Shown here: piece by piece, positions 48,549-57,799 of the stretch
Layout of the letters: the number at the start of each line of letters is the position of its first letter
Position numbering within the stretch: the stretch's first letter is position 1
Assembly: GCA_003280345.1 (NCBI GenBank)
Contig: QCFB01000002.1
Coordinates: 82,611 to 146,610 of the forward strand
Direction of reading: 5' to 3'
Origin: Prochlorococcus sp. AG-363-A16
Lineage (GTDB): Bacteria; Cyanobacteriota; Cyanobacteriia; PCC-6307; Cyanobiaceae
Length of the DNA: 64,000 nt
Made by a program: the position numbers and the translations under genes
The notes under the pieces: generated by a model
The model's database searches: none
Told to the model about the DNA's origin: nothing
What the model saw: the letters and a program-made list of their open reading frames with translations, nothing else

Positions 48549-49835
48549 ATGAAAGACAAATCAAGTCCAGAACCAATCCATGTAATAGGAACTGATGCTG
48601 GCGGGCTAGAAAACCTTGCCTCAAAACTAAAGCAGTTGGTCCTTACAGCCAAAAAAGTTGCTGGACCATCAAGGATTTTAAAAACTTTTCCTGAATGGTG
48701 GCTTAAGAAAAATAAGCCCAAGCCTCTCCCTGAATTATTCGTCAGTGACAAGCCAATAGAACTTATTTCCTGGTTAAAAGAACAACAAGAACAAACTGTT
48801 TTACTTGCAAGTGGGGATCCGCTTTGGTTCGGGATAGGGAGACAACTCCTTGAATCAATCCCAAGCAATCGCCTCCACTTTCATCCATCAACGACTTCTT
48901 TTCAACTTGCCTTTTCCCGTATAGGCCGTCCCTGGCAGGATGTGAGTTGGGTAAGCCTCCATGGCCGAGATGCCACACCCCTTAATAAATGCTTGCAACA
49001 AAGGCCCAAAGCCCTAGCAATACTTGCAGACCCGAAAAGATGTGGAGCAAAAGAGATAAGACAAATTCTTCGCGCATCAGGCCTTGAGCATGCCTATGCA
49101 TTTTGGGTATGTGAGCAATTAGGTCATCCCCAAGAAAGAGTCCAAGAAATAATGCGTGATAAAGAATTACCCAACGACCTCAATCCATTGCACTTAGTAG
49201 TACTTATTGAAGAAGTAACAAAAATGCCTTCTGAATTACCACTTTTCGGGATCGAAGATGGTCTCTTCCTTCAATATGCAGATAGACCAGGCTTAATGAC
49301 AAAACGAGAGATCAGGGCCCAACTCCTAGCTGATCTTGAACTTCCCAAAAAGGGAGTCCTCTGGGATATAGGGGCTGGGGTAGGAAGTATTGGACTAGAA
49401 GCCTTACGCCTAAGACCACAGCTGAATTTAATGGCCTTAGAAAAGCGAACTGGCGGAGCGGCACTGATCAAAGCAAATGCAATCCGATTAACAGTCAAGC
49501 CTTCATTAATTATCGAGGAAGACGCCTTGGACTTTTTGACTAAAGGTGTCATCGAGCCCCCACTAAATAATCCAGACAGAGTTTTGTTGGGAGGTGGGGG
49601 TATCCATAGGAAAGAGCTGTTAGAAGCAATCCTCAAAAAACTTGGCCATGGGGGCATTGTTGTTATCCCATTGGCGACATTAGAAGCTATCCCAGAGTTA
49701 GAAACCGTCTTAAAGGCTAATAACTGCAAGACAAGCATTAGCCAGCATCAATCTTTTAGAGGGATCCCACTTGGGAATGGAACTCGCTTAGCCCCTATGA
49801 ATCCAGTGTTCGTTTTGAAAGGTGTTTTTCTTTAA
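48549..49835 (+). CDS. cbiET: precorrin-6B C5,15-methyltransferase, CbiE-CbiT fusion
   Basis: Methylates the corrin ring in cobalamin synthesis (CobL type). Start set at ATG 48549 (MKDKSSPEPI). N-terminal CbiE half (VIGTDAGGLENLASKL, then LLASGDPLWFGIGRQLL) and C-terminal CbiT half with the SAM motif LWDIGAGVGSIGLEALRL near residue 275 (418 residues). Both domains are complete. It is the only corrin-ring methylase in this window; the CobT-like TIGR00303 gene lies at 11.6 kb. Confidence 0.92.
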   Translation: MKDKSSPEPIHVIGTDAGGLENLASKLKQLVLTAKKVAGPSRILKTFPEWWLKKNKPKPLPELFVSDKPIELISWLKEQQEQTVLLASGDPLWFGIGRQLLESIPSNRLHFHPSTTSFQLAFSRIGRPWQDVSWVSLHGRDATPLNKCLQQRPKALAILADPKRCGAKEIRQILRASGLEHAYAFWVCEQLGHPQERVQEIMRDKELPNDLNPLHLVVLIEEVTKMPSELPLFGIEDGLFLQYADRPGLMTKREIRAQLLADLELPKKGVLWDIGAGVGSIGLEALRLRPQLNLMALEKRTGGAALIKANAIRLTVKPSLIIEEDALDFLTKGVIEPPLNNPDRVLLGGGGIHRKELLEAILKKLGHGGIVVIPLATLEAIPELETVLKANNCKTSISQHQSFRGIPLGNGTRLAPMNPVFVLKGVFL

Positions 49836-49880
49836 ACAAACCAAAGCCTTAAGAAAACTAGGAGTCAATTGTGCGCTGGC

Positions 49881-50420
49881 TTAAATTTGTTTTGGAATAT
49901 ATTTGATTAGAGCTGAGTCTCCTACCTGAATTTTCAATCTGTTCGCCTCTCCGGCGGCAAGCTCGACAACACCATCAACTAACATTTTTGGCCCATAGCT
50001 AGGGCATGGCAACTCAACACAAATAGGAAGATAAGCCTCAATTGCTACAACAAAGCCCTTGTAAACAAAAACAATATCAAGCGGGGCCAAAGTGTTGTAC
50101 ATCCAAAACCGAACTTCTCTTGAAGGAGTAAAAGGAAACCACATTCCATACCCCTTAGACAGAGATGGTCTATTCATCAAACCAATCATCTTTTTTTGTG
50201 CTGTATCGGCAACTTCCAAAGACAAGCAAGGTCCACTAGACAAACACCAAATCGCTTCTTGTGAAAACTTGTGAGTCAATTCACCCGATTTCGCAACTTC
50301 ACCATTAATCAAACTGCTTCGCAATACAAAAACCCCCAAACAAAAGGGATAAATCAAAATTTGTCTAACAGGAAAATGCTTTAAAGCAAAAGTTTTACTG
50401 TCGGTCAGGTTTAGCCACAT
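49881..50420 (-). CDS. DUF192 family exported protein
   Basis: Start set at ATG 50420 ([11 protein letters not shown]); a longer frame reaches 50477. A hydrophobic segment ([13 protein letters not shown]) near residue 20 looks like a signal. The C-terminal 130 residues match DUF192 ([17 protein letters not shown], then [18 protein letters not shown] and [10 protein letters not shown]). Function is unknown; some relatives are exported and bind small molecules. Its start lies inside the end of nadK, implying coupled translation. Confidence 0.85.
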   Translation of the reverse strand: MWLNLTDSKTFALKHFPVRQILIYPFCLGVFVLRSSLINGEVAKSGELTHKFSQEAIWCLSSGPCLSLEVADTAQKKMIGLMNRPSLSKGYGMWFPFTPSREVRFWMYNTLAPLDIVFVYKGFVVAIEAYLPICVELPCPSYGPKMLVDGVVELAAGEANRLKIQVGDSALIKYIPKQI

Positions 50421-51303
50421 GTGGCAGACCCCATCCCAACTTGTTCCTAAGAACTTGAAAAAACTCATGGTCAGCAAGTCTGACGAATTTCACTGGGTGA
50501 GTGCTACGTCGAATAAGCACCCTATCTTCAGGCCAGACATAACAGCCAGCACTGCCATCAACAACCATCATCAACCTTTCTGGAGTAGCAGGGAAAATAG
50601 TCACAGGCTCCTCATCATTAAAAACTAATGCTCGAGAAGCTAATGAATGAGGAGCAATTGGAGTCAATTGAAGCACTGGACAATCTGGAGTTATTACAGG
50701 ACCTCCAGCACTAAGGGCATAAGCCGTAGAGCCAGTTGGAGTAGAAAGGATTACTCCATCAGCGGAAATATCTACAGGTGCATGTCTACCAATCGAGATT
50801 TCAAAATGGCACATACTCGTAAGTGGTTCTCGATGCAATGCCATCTCATTCAAAGAAAGAGCCTCCCATCTACGCTGGTCCCCACGCATAACACTCACAA
50901 CGAGACTTGTTCGCTCCTCAACAATCCACTCACTTGAAAAAACATGTTCTAGGGCCCGGTCTAAATCCGCTAAATATGCCTCTGCAAGAAAACCCAAATG
51001 CCCAGTATTTATTGTCAAAATCGGGACTTGAACAGGTGCCGTTAAACGAGCCGCCGAAAGCACAGTGCCATCTCCACCAAGGACAATGGCAAGAGTCATA
51101 GAGGAATCAAATCTATCTGGCACACAAGCGTTATAACCAAGCATGCGCATGTGTTGGTCTGGATTAGCAAAGCCAACCATTCCACCTGAGCTACTTACAC
51201 GAACGACCTCATACCCAACTTTTTCAAGTCTCTGTTGAACAATCGTGGCCGTGTCAACCGCCAGCTCTTTGCCATCATTGACGATCAGTCCGACACGGGG
51301 CAC
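50395..51303 (-). CDS. nadK: NAD kinase
   Basis: Phosphorylates NAD to NADP. The 302-residue protein has the ATP-NAD kinase signature [14 protein letters not shown] near residue 77, and the nucleotide-binding [10 protein letters not shown], then NEMALHRE and [23 protein letters not shown]. Start is GTG 51303 (MPRVGLIVN). Its tail overlaps the DUF192 gene. Confidence 0.94.
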   Translation of the reverse strand: MPRVGLIVNDGKELAVDTATIVQQRLEKVGYEVVRVSSSGGMVGFANPDQHMRMLGYNACVPDRFDSSMTLAIVLGGDGTVLSAARLTAPVQVPILTINTGHLGFLAEAYLADLDRALEHVFSSEWIVEERTSLVVSVMRGDQRRWEALSLNEMALHREPLTSMCHFEISIGRHAPVDISADGVILSTPTGSTAYALSAGGPVITPDCPVLQLTPIAPHSLASRALVFNDEEPVTIFPATPERLMMVVDGSAGCYVWPEDRVLIRRSTHPVKFVRLADHEFFQVLRNKLGWGLPHVAKPDRQ

Positions 51304-51402
51304 CGATCGAATTAGAAAAAGTACTTCAACAGTTTAAATGATCGTTCAAAAAAAGAGTTCCATCTCCTTTGTGTTCAACGCAAGATCAACTAATGCTCTT
51401 CT

Positions 51403-52410
51403 TTAGAACTGTTCAAGGAACCGTAAATCACTCGTGTAAAACCTTCTTATATCATCAATCTCATGTTGGACCATACAAAAACGTTCTACACCAAGACCAG
51501 CAGCAAAACCACTCCATCGCTCTGGATCAAGTCCCAAACCTTCCAATACAGAAGGGTCAACCATCCCACAACCCATGACTTCAAGCCATTTGCCTCTCCA
51601 TTGCACATCAACCTCAGCTGATGGTTCGGTAAAAGGGAAATAACTGGCACGGAATCGCACAGGGAGATCGCCAAAAAAGGCCTTAAGAAAGGCCATTACA
51701 GTGCCGCGAAGATGACTAAAATCCAAGCCTTCATCTATAGCCAATACTTCTACCTGGTGAAAAACAGGGGAATGAGTTGCATCTACAGCATCACGCCTAA
51801 ACACTCTCCCTGGAGATACAATCCTCACAGGAGGAGAGTTCTCCTCTAAATAACGAATTTGAACTGGTGAGGTATGAGTACGAAGAAGCAAATCACCCTC
51901 TAAATAAAAAGTGTCCTGCATGTCCCTCGCAGGATGATCTTTAGGAATATTTAAAGCAGTGAAGTTGTAATAGTCATTTTCTATCTCTGGCCCTTCTGCA
52001 ATCTTGTATCCCAATCCACAGAAAAGATCAACAATTTGCTCACTTGTCGCAATCAAAGGATGCCGATGTCCTAAAGGGATTCCACTTGAAGGGGCAGTAA
52101 CATCGAGTGTTTCAGCTTCAACCAAATCATCCAAAGCTTTCGAATTAAGAATCTGCAATCGTTCAGCAATCAAACGATTTAATTGGCTCTTAAGTACGTT
52201 TGCTCGCTGACCAATCACTGGTCGCTCATCACTAGCAAGTTTCCCCATAGAGCCAAGAACAGCTGATAAGCGTCCTTTCTTTCCAAGAAAACTCACCCTT
52301 AATTTTTCCAATGATTCCCCATCTTTTGCTTTGTCAATATCCTTTTCAGCCTCTACCTCAAGAAGCTCAAGCTCATCTTTGAGCTGCTGAAGAGTGACAG
52401 ATGAACTCAC
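51403..52410 (-). CDS. pheS: phenylalanyl-tRNA synthetase, alpha chain
   Basis: Charges tRNA-Phe with the beta chain PheT, which is not in this window. The 335-residue protein has an N-terminal coiled coil (about 1-90) and a class II core: [15 protein letters not shown], then [27 protein letters not shown] and the motif 3 [14 protein letters not shown]. The start is GTG 52410. It is divergent from surE. Confidence 0.95.
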   Translation of the reverse strand: MSSSVTLQQLKDELELLEVEAEKDIDKAKDGESLEKLRVSFLGKKGRLSAVLGSMGKLASDERPVIGQRANVLKSQLNRLIAERLQILNSKALDDLVEAETLDVTAPSSGIPLGHRHPLIATSEQIVDLFCGLGYKIAEGPEIENDYYNFTALNIPKDHPARDMQDTFYLEGDLLLRTHTSPVQIRYLEENSPPVRIVSPGRVFRRDAVDATHSPVFHQVEVLAIDEGLDFSHLRGTVMAFLKAFFGDLPVRFRASYFPFTEPSAEVDVQWRGKWLEVMGCGMVDPSVLEGLGLDPERWSGFAAGLGVERFCMVQHEIDDIRRFYTSDLRFLEQF

Positions 52411-52481
52411 GGCAAGAAGATATCGACTTACGACTTTAGGCAGCCATCATGAATAGGTTCCTCTAAGGGTGGCTTCTCGAA

Positions 52482-53279
52482 ATGAATTCTCTAAGAATTC
52501 TAATTAGCAATGATGATGGAGTTTTCGCTGAGGGAATCCGCACCCTCGCTTCTATCGCTATAAGTCGCGGCCACCAAGTAACAGTTGTCTGCCCTGATCA
52601 GGAAAGATCTGCTACTGGCCATGGCCTTACTTTGCAATCACCAATTAGAGCAGAAAGGGCAGATGAATTATTTGCAGAAGGAGTAATTGCGTGGGGATGC
52701 AGCGGCACACCTGCTGACTGCATCAAGCTTGCCCTATATGAGCTTGTCAGTGAAAAGCCAGATCTCGTTCTCTCTGGCATCAACCATGGTCCAAATCTAG
52801 GCACAGACGTTTTTTGCTCTGGGACCGTTGCCGCTGCACTTGAAGGAACCCTGGAAGGCATCCCTTCTTTAGCTGTAAGCATTGCGAGCTTCCAATGGCG
52901 TGAGTTCGGTTATGCAGGAGAACTTGCCATGGATATTGCTGAAGAAGCACTAGAAAACAAATGGCCCAAAAACCTTCTTCTAAATCTAAACATTCCTCCA
53001 TGCAAACAAATTGAGATGGGCGAACTTTCTTGGACTCGTCTCTCTATTCGACACTATGAAGAGCAATTCAGCCGGCGTATAGACCCTCGTGGGGATACTT
53101 ACTTCTGGCTTGCGGGGGAGGCAGTGAGGGATCTTGAAGCGGCTGGGGATGGACCATCGGAATGGCTTAGCGATGTAGCGCAAATCGACAAAAATGCACC
53201 ATCACTAACTCCAATCCAACCAGATCTCTTTTGGAGAGGTCCCATTAGTAATCTTCCTAAATTAAGAAATTGCCTTTAG
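52482..53279 (+). CDS. surE: 5'/3'-nucleotidase SurE
   Basis: Nucleotide phosphatase of the survival protein SurE family, possibly helping in stress. The 265-residue protein has [17 protein letters not shown] (metal-binding N-D-D), then [17 protein letters not shown] and [28 protein letters not shown] split, with all metal ligands kept. Its stop overlaps the convergent DUF3611 stop by 4 bases. Confidence 0.93.
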   Translation: MNSLRILISNDDGVFAEGIRTLASIAISRGHQVTVVCPDQERSATGHGLTLQSPIRAERADELFAEGVIAWGCSGTPADCIKLALYELVSEKPDLVLSGINHGPNLGTDVFCSGTVAAALEGTLEGIPSLAVSIASFQWREFGYAGELAMDIAEEALENKWPKNLLLNLNIPPCKQIEMGELSWTRLSIRHYEEQFSRRIDPRGDTYFWLAGEAVRDLEAAGDGPSEWLSDVAQIDKNAPSLTPIQPDLFWRGPISNLPKLRNCL

Positions 53280-53839
53280 CTTGCGCGGTATATCCGTTGA
53301 AGCAACCAAAGCGAAAAAATCAAACCAATAACATGCGCAAACAAAACCTGTGTATTACTCAAAACTGAAAGCATTTCTAATGAAGTAATCGGATAATTCT
53401 CCATTGCTCTCATTCCTGCACCAATAGAGATCCCTGGTGCTTGCATTGAAGCCTGAACAAAAAGAGCTCCTGCCAATGATTGATAACCCACAGAAGCAAA
53501 AACCAAACCCAAAACATCTGCTATCAATCCTCGCTTCAACAAACGACTTGTTTCTCCTCTACTAGGCCTCACAGCACTGCCAAGAGCTCTCCCAGTTCGA
53601 ACTATCAGCCATCCCTGCCATAGTCCATATAGCAAGAACAAAAACGCCAAAGTTGTTAGTGACAAGCCTGGACCCAAGCCCAATGCTCTCTCGGAGTTAC
53701 GTGCAAGGCTGCTCCCTACGTTGTTAAAAAGCAAAACCCCGACTACAACAACTCCAAGAACTGTCTGAATCCAAAACCGAATCCACCCCATTCGGCGTAA
53801 ACCCAACGAAAGCAATTGAAAGTCAACTTGATCTGCCAT
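53276..53839 (-). CDS. DUF3611 membrane protein
   Basis: 187 residues with about four hydrophobic segments. It matches the DUF3611 family of cyanobacterial and plastid-like membrane proteins ([18 protein letters not shown], then [21 protein letters not shown]). Function is unknown. It converges with surE and is divergent from ribF. Confidence 0.8.
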   Translation of the reverse strand: MADQVDFQLLSLGLRRMGWIRFWIQTVLGVVVVGVLLFNNVGSSLARNSERALGLGPGLSLTTLAFLFLLYGLWQGWLIVRTGRALGSAVRPSRGETSRLLKRGLIADVLGLVFASVGYQSLAGALFVQASMQAPGISIGAGMRAMENYPITSLEMLSVLSNTQVLFAHVIGLIFSLWLLQRIYRAS

Positions 53840-53886
53840 TCAAATGATTACTGCCTTCATTCAAACTTGCCATCAAAGCGCCCAAT

Positions 53887-54843
53887 TTGCACGTCTCCAT
53901 TAATCCTCCTTTGATTCCTCTCTACTCACCTCAACTGGCTCGAACACCTACAGCCTTGGCTCTAGGAAGTTTCGATGGGCTTCATGCAGGCCACCGCCGA
54001 GTAATCGAGGCGATAACTAAGGGTTCCAATGCTGTTCCAACAGTCGTGAGTTTCTGGCCTCATCCACGTGAAGTGTTGTATGGAGAGTCGCGTCTAAGAC
54101 TTGACCTGCCTTCTGAGAAAACTGCTCTTCTTGAGCCGATTGGAGTAGAACAATTAGTTTTAGTGCCATTTGATCGTTCTTTGGCCTCACTTAGCGCAGA
54201 AGCATTTGTTAATCAAATGCTTCTGCAGACCCTCAAAGCTCGTCTTATAGCTGTTGGAGCAAACTTTCGTTTTGGACGTAATCGTGAGGGAGATGCCTTG
54301 ACCTTACGCTCACTAGCAAATGCCAAAGGTGTGGAAGTTTTTGTAGCTCCACTTCTTGAAGATGTTGGAGGACGGATGAGTAGTAGTCGAATTCGCTCGG
54401 CACTTAGCGAAGGAGATCTAGAAAGAGCAAAAAAGCTCATGGGTCGTTCATATAGCTTTCGTGGCCGAGTAGTTAAAGGACGAGGTATTGGAAAAAAAAT
54501 TGGCTGGCCTACTGCAAATCTGCAAGTTGACGGCCGAAAATTTCTTCCTGGACTCGGTATCTATGCAGCATGGGCCTGGACACCTGGAGAAATAGAACCT
54601 TTCTCTGCCGTAATGAATTTGGGGCCACAACCGACTGTTGATCCAAATTCTCCATCAGCAGTCGAAGTGCATCTTCTCGACAAAGAAATAAACCTTGAAG
54701 GGTATGAAATTATTGTCGAACCAGTTTTAAGACTCCGAGCACAGAAAAAATTCCCTAACCTTGAGCTACTCAGCAAACAAATTGAACTAGATGCACAATT
54801 AGCTCGAGAAAAACTCAAACCTTTTAAAATCAAACAAAATTGA
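53887..54843 (+). CDS. ribF: bifunctional riboflavin kinase/FAD synthetase
   Basis: Makes FMN and FAD. The 318-residue protein starts at a TTG 53887. The N-terminal nucleotidyltransferase has ALGSFDGLHAGHRRVIEA (HxGH site) and SSSRIRSALSEGDLERA; the C-terminal riboflavin kinase (about 185-310) has GRVVKGRGIGKKIGWPTANL. The spacing to the next plus gene includes a small gene on the other strand. Confidence 0.93.
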   Translation: MHVSINPPLIPLYSPQLARTPTALALGSFDGLHAGHRRVIEAITKGSNAVPTVVSFWPHPREVLYGESRLRLDLPSEKTALLEPIGVEQLVLVPFDRSLASLSAEAFVNQMLLQTLKARLIAVGANFRFGRNREGDALTLRSLANAKGVEVFVAPLLEDVGGRMSSSRIRSALSEGDLERAKKLMGRSYSFRGRVVKGRGIGKKIGWPTANLQVDGRKFLPGLGIYAAWAWTPGEIEPFSAVMNLGPQPTVDPNSPSAVEVHLLDKEINLEGYEIIVEPVLRLRAQKKFPNLELLSKQIELDAQLAREKLKPFKIKQN

Positions 54844-54845
54844 AG

Positions 54846-54965
54846 CTATGGCGTAACTGGATACGCATTTGAAAGGCCCCAAACAACAAACACTCCTATC
54901 CCTCCCAATAAAAGCACTCCCCAAACAAGCACATTCATTGTGCTCTCAAAACCATCTTTCTCCAT
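54846..54965 (-). CDS. 39-residue single-pass membrane protein
   Basis: A short frame between ribF and thiE on the opposite strand encodes MEKDGFESTMNVLVWGVLLL followed by GGIGVFVVWGLSNAYPVTP. One membrane helix (about 10-31) ends in a WGLSNAYP stretch, with an acidic N-terminus. Size and topology resemble the low-molecular-weight subunits of photosystems, cytochrome b6f or NDH-1, but no known subunit is recognised. Its start is 4 bp from the thiE open frame, so the two could share a divergent promoter. No strong Shine-Dalgarno was seen. Confidence 0.62.
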   Translation of the reverse strand: MEKDGFESTMNVLVWGVLLLGGIGVFVVWGLSNAYPVTP

Positions 54966-55001
54966 CAATTGGGGCGTGCGTCCGATCCTGCCAAGATTGG
55001 C

Positions 55002-56048
55002 ATGAAATTCATGTCTGATGTAAGTAATTCACATTCAGGTGTTGCTCAGCTCATAGACGCCAATCTGGACAGGGCACGAGAAGGGCTGCGAGTAATTGAA
55101 GATTGGTGCAGATTCGTAATCAAAAAGAAAGATCTTGTAATCGCTCTCAAGAACTGGAGGCAAGAACTAGGTTGCCATCATCATGAAATTTATAAGCAAG
55201 CTCGTTCCACCTCCACAGATCAAGGCCTAGGCCTCCGACATCCAGCTCAAGAGACCAGAAACTTCCCTCAAGGTGTAATAGCAGCAAACTTTGGAAGAGC
55301 CCAAGAAGCACTAAGAGTTCTTGAAGAGTTCGCCAGAGCGACAGACCCTAAGCTCGCAGAAAGTGCTTCCAAAATTAGATATGGACTTTATGAACTTGAA
55401 ATAACTGTTCTCAAAGCAAATATTTACAATTTCCGTCATGAAAAACTTTTAAATTGCAAGATCTGCTTAATCACTTCTCCAAAAGCAGATTTCTCTAAGA
55501 CTATTATTTTAGCTCTTGAGGCAGGTGTAGATATGGTCCAATATCGTTGCAAAGAAAGCAATGATATGCAAAGACTTGCCGAAGCAAAGGAACTCTCTTC
55601 TATTTGCAAGAGCTTCGGAGCACTTTTCATTATCAATGATCGAATTGATATTGCATTGGCCTCTGAAGCAGATGGTGTTCATCTAGGTCAAGATGATCTT
55701 CCAACCAAGACAGCGCGTAAATTGCTTGGGAATGAAAGGCTTATAGGGCGCAGTACACACTCAATTAAACAACTGAAAAATGCTCAGGAAGAAGGTTGTG
55801 ATTATCTTGGGGTAGGCCCAGTACACTCCACAAAGACAAAGCCAGAACTAAAACCTTTGGGCCTTAATTACGTAAGTGAGGTATCAAAGACAACACATCT
55901 ACCTTGGTTTGCTATTGGTGGAGTAAATGCCTCAAACTTGAATTCGGTTCGTGCTGCGGGAGCAAAGAAAATAGCTATCTCCAACGCAATTATGAATGCC
56001 AAAGACCCATCCTTGGCAAGCCTAGAACTACTCAAGGAGCTCTCATGA
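55002..56048 (+). CDS. thiE: thiamine-phosphate synthase with N-terminal ThiD2-like domain
   Basis: Joins HMP-PP and the thiazole phosphate to give thiamine phosphate. Start set at ATG 55002; ATG 55011 (MSDVSNSHSG) is the alternative. The N-terminal ~130 residues (IDANLDRAREGLRVIEDWCRF, then NFGRAQEALRVLEEFAR) match the ThiD2 domain, proposed as an HMP-P kinase. The C-terminal ThiE barrel has VQYRCKESND, IINDRIDIALASEADGVHLGQDDL and YLGVGPVHSTKTK. The thiS start overlaps its stop by 4 bp. Confidence 0.92.
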   Translation: MKFMSDVSNSHSGVAQLIDANLDRAREGLRVIEDWCRFVIKKKDLVIALKNWRQELGCHHHEIYKQARSTSTDQGLGLRHPAQETRNFPQGVIAANFGRAQEALRVLEEFARATDPKLAESASKIRYGLYELEITVLKANIYNFRHEKLLNCKICLITSPKADFSKTIILALEAGVDMVQYRCKESNDMQRLAEAKELSSICKSFGALFIINDRIDIALASEADGVHLGQDDLPTKTARKLLGNERLIGRSTHSIKQLKNAQEEGCDYLGVGPVHSTKTKPELKPLGLNYVSEVSKTTHLPWFAIGGVNASNLNSVRAAGAKKIAISNAIMNAKDPSLASLELLKELS

Positions 56049-56257
56049 AACTCAAGGTCAATGGGGAGTTCAAATACTTAAGTTCAAATGAACACCAACC
56101 AAGTCTTGCAAATGCAATTAAGCAATTAGGCCATCATCCTCGTCTAGTTGTAGTTGAGTACAACGGAAAAATCTTGACTCCAGAAAAATGGGAACAACAA
56201 AAAATAAAAGATGGAGACACTCTCGAAATAGTTACGATTGTTGGAGGAGGTTCCTAA
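56045..56257 (+). CDS. thiS: sulfur carrier protein ThiS, with an unusual C-terminal Ser
   Basis: Small ubiquitin-like sulfur carrier for thiazole synthesis. The 70 residues begin MKLKVNGEFKYL and end DGDTLEIVTIVGGGS. The ThiS fold and the GG end region are present, but the last residue is Ser after GGG; standard ThiS ends exactly in Gly-Gly, which ThiF adenylates. It overlaps thiE by 4 bp (ATGA). A larger frame from 55904 is ignored because its first part lies inside thiE. Confidence 0.88.
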   Translation: MKLKVNGEFKYLSSNEHQPSLANAIKQLGHHPRLVVVEYNGKILTPEKWEQQKIKDGDTLEIVTIVGGGS

Positions 56258-57248
56258 AGTCAATTCAATTGTCGAGCATAAATTGGCCAATTTATTAAAC
56301 CCCGTCTTCCCCTTCCCTTTAAGGAGATGGATCAAGGCACTAATAGTCCCTGTACTAATAACGGGGTTAATTTTTTTACAGCCTCAACCAAGCCAAGCAG
56401 CTAGCGGCGGGCGTATTGGAGGGGGAAGCTTCAGAGCTCCTTCTATGCCAAGGACGGGAGGTTATGGAGGTGGCTACAGAGGTGGCTATGGAGGAGGTTA
56501 CGGAGGTGGGTACAGAGGTGGCGGCATTGGATTCCCATTCATAGTTCCCATATTTGGATTTGGAGGAGGCGGCCTTTTCGGCTTTTTGATTCTCATGTCG
56601 ATTGTTGGCGTAATAGCCAATGCAATTCGAGGAGGGAGCTCACCCTCAATGGAAAGTCCCAGAGTTCTTACTAATAGGAGCCAAGACCCTGTATCAATGG
56701 TTCAGCTGCAAATTGGTCTCCTGGCAAGCGCAAAAGAGCTACAAGAAGATCTTCGCAAACTCGCCTCTACTGCAAACACTAGTAATACAAATGGGTTACA
56801 ACAAGTCTTACAAGAAACAACCCTCTCTCTTCTAAGACAACCAAATCTATGGGTATATGCAAATTTAGAAACAGGGAATGTGCCATTCAATTCTGCCGAA
56901 TCAACCTTCAACAGACTTTCATTGACAGAACGAAGCAAATTAAATGCAGAGGTCACCTCAAATGTATCTGGGAACCTTTTCTCGGACAAAACATCTTCTA
57001 CCAAATCAGGAGACGCAGATTTAACCAATGAATACATAGCAGTAACAATCTTGGTCGCATCCAGAAGTAGAACAAACTTCCAAGCCCTAAATAGCAGTGA
57101 GCAACTAAAAGAAAGCCTTCGCTTACTTGGGTCCATTCCTGTATCCGATCTCATTGCCTTAGAAGTGATATGGCAACCAGAAGGACAAGGTGACGTCCTT
57201 AGCGCTGAGGAACTGGTAACTGCATATCCAAACCTAAAGCACCTTTAA
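56238..57248 (+). CDS. DUF1517 family membrane protein with Gly/Tyr-rich loop
   Basis: 336 residues with an N-terminal hydrophobic segment (LIVPVLITGLIFLQPQPSQA, a signal-like region), a short Gly/Arg/Tyr-rich repeat (YGGGYRGGYGGGYGGG-like), a second hydrophobic helix (FGFLILMSIVGVIANAI), then a soluble domain (about 135-330). This fits DUF1517 of cyanobacteria and plastids. The start shown is a TTG at 56238 that overlaps thiS by 20 bp; the true start may be a later TTG, as no in-frame ATG precedes the hydrophobic part. Confidence 0.8.
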   Translation: MLEEVPKVNSIVEHKLANLLNPVFPFPLRRWIKALIVPVLITGLIFLQPQPSQAASGGRIGGGSFRAPSMPRTGGYGGGYRGGYGGGYGGGYRGGGIGFPFIVPIFGFGGGGLFGFLILMSIVGVIANAIRGGSSPSMESPRVLTNRSQDPVSMVQLQIGLLASAKELQEDLRKLASTANTSNTNGLQQVLQETTLSLLRQPNLWVYANLETGNVPFNSAESTFNRLSLTERSKLNAEVTSNVSGNLFSDKTSSTKSGDADLTNEYIAVTILVASRSRTNFQALNSSEQLKESLRLLGSIPVSDLIALEVIWQPEGQGDVLSAEELVTAYPNLKHL

Positions 57249-57402
57249 ACCCTTAAATTTATAGCCCTCAACCAAAATTCTTAACAATTTCTTTAGCCAA
57301 AATGTGCAACAAGAACCAAATCAGGACATCAACACAATTATCTTATGTAGCACTAAATACTCTAAGCAAGTGTCCGCTTCATCCAGCCAAGGTCCACGCG
57401 CC
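57249..57402. other. gap upstream of a small plus gene
   Basis: An open frame reaches back to 57304 but the best start is ATG 57403. Nothing else was recognised in this 150-bp spacer. Confidence 0.3.
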
Positions 57403-57537
57403 ATGAAGTGGGAGAACAATGGAGAGCTTGCACAGCGAGACCTTTCAGAACTTGTCAGACGATTGCTTGATGTTGAATCAACAAACCACAGCGACGAGCT
57501 TTCAAGGCTTGGCACCAAATGCAACGATCAAGACTGA
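57403..57537 (+). CDS. small hypothetical protein
   Basis: 44 residues from ATG 57403 (MKWENNGELAQRDLSELVRR), Glu/Leu/Asp-rich and helical. A longer frame starts at 57304 but its first 33 residues look non-coding (low complexity, Ser/Gln/Thr-rich). No family is recognised. It precedes another small plus-strand gene. Confidence 0.45.
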   Translation: MKWENNGELAQRDLSELVRRLLDVESTNHSDELSRLGTKCNDQD

Positions 57538-57603
57538 TTTTCACTTTCCCCTATTGCATCAAAGCCTGAGATAACCCACCTTCGGTGCAAAGGGAACAAT
57601 TAA

Positions 57604-57771
57604 ATGAGAAGAAGAGCCATTCACTGGGTAAATAGTCCTGTTCTTTTCGAAGCAATTCTTAGATATGAACAAGGACGTTTGCCTCTTTCAATGAAATTGT
57701 GGGTGGAGAAACTACTAGATATTAAGAAGGATGAAACCTCTAAAATTCTGCCAACCTACCCTCACTCTTAA
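57604..57771 (+). CDS. 55-residue basic small protein, function unknown
   Basis: Short frame starting MRRRAIHWVNSPVLFEAILR and ending LPTYPHS, with an Arg-rich N-terminus and mixed helical middle (EQGRLPLSMKLWVEKLLDIK). A GGGA lies about 9 bases before the ATG. It is one of a pair of tiny plus-strand genes between the DUF1517 gene and the larB operon. No known family is recognised. Confidence 0.55.
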   Translation: MRRRAIHWVNSPVLFEAILRYEQGRLPLSMKLWVEKLLDIKKDETSKILPTYPHS

Positions 57772-57799
57772 CTAAATAATCAGAATCCTCAAGACATTT

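Noticed and set aside
48488..48868. 126-residue minus frame
   Set aside because: Antisense to the start of cbiET, whose domains are clear; Ser/Phe/Cys-rich shadow.
49271..49738. 155-residue minus frame
   Set aside because: Antisense to the CbiT domain; Ser/Pro-rich shadow without a family match.
54844..55001. Possible TPP riboswitch upstream of thiE
   Set aside because: No THI-box core was seen, and the spacer is occupied by the small membrane gene.
56450..56530. Short tandem GGAGGTGGCTAC-like repeats
   Set aside because: They encode the Gly/Tyr-rich loop of the DUF1517 protein, not a repeat element or CRISPR.
56702..57154. 150-residue minus frame
   Set aside because: Antisense to the DUF1517 gene; Ser/Arg/Cys-rich shadow.
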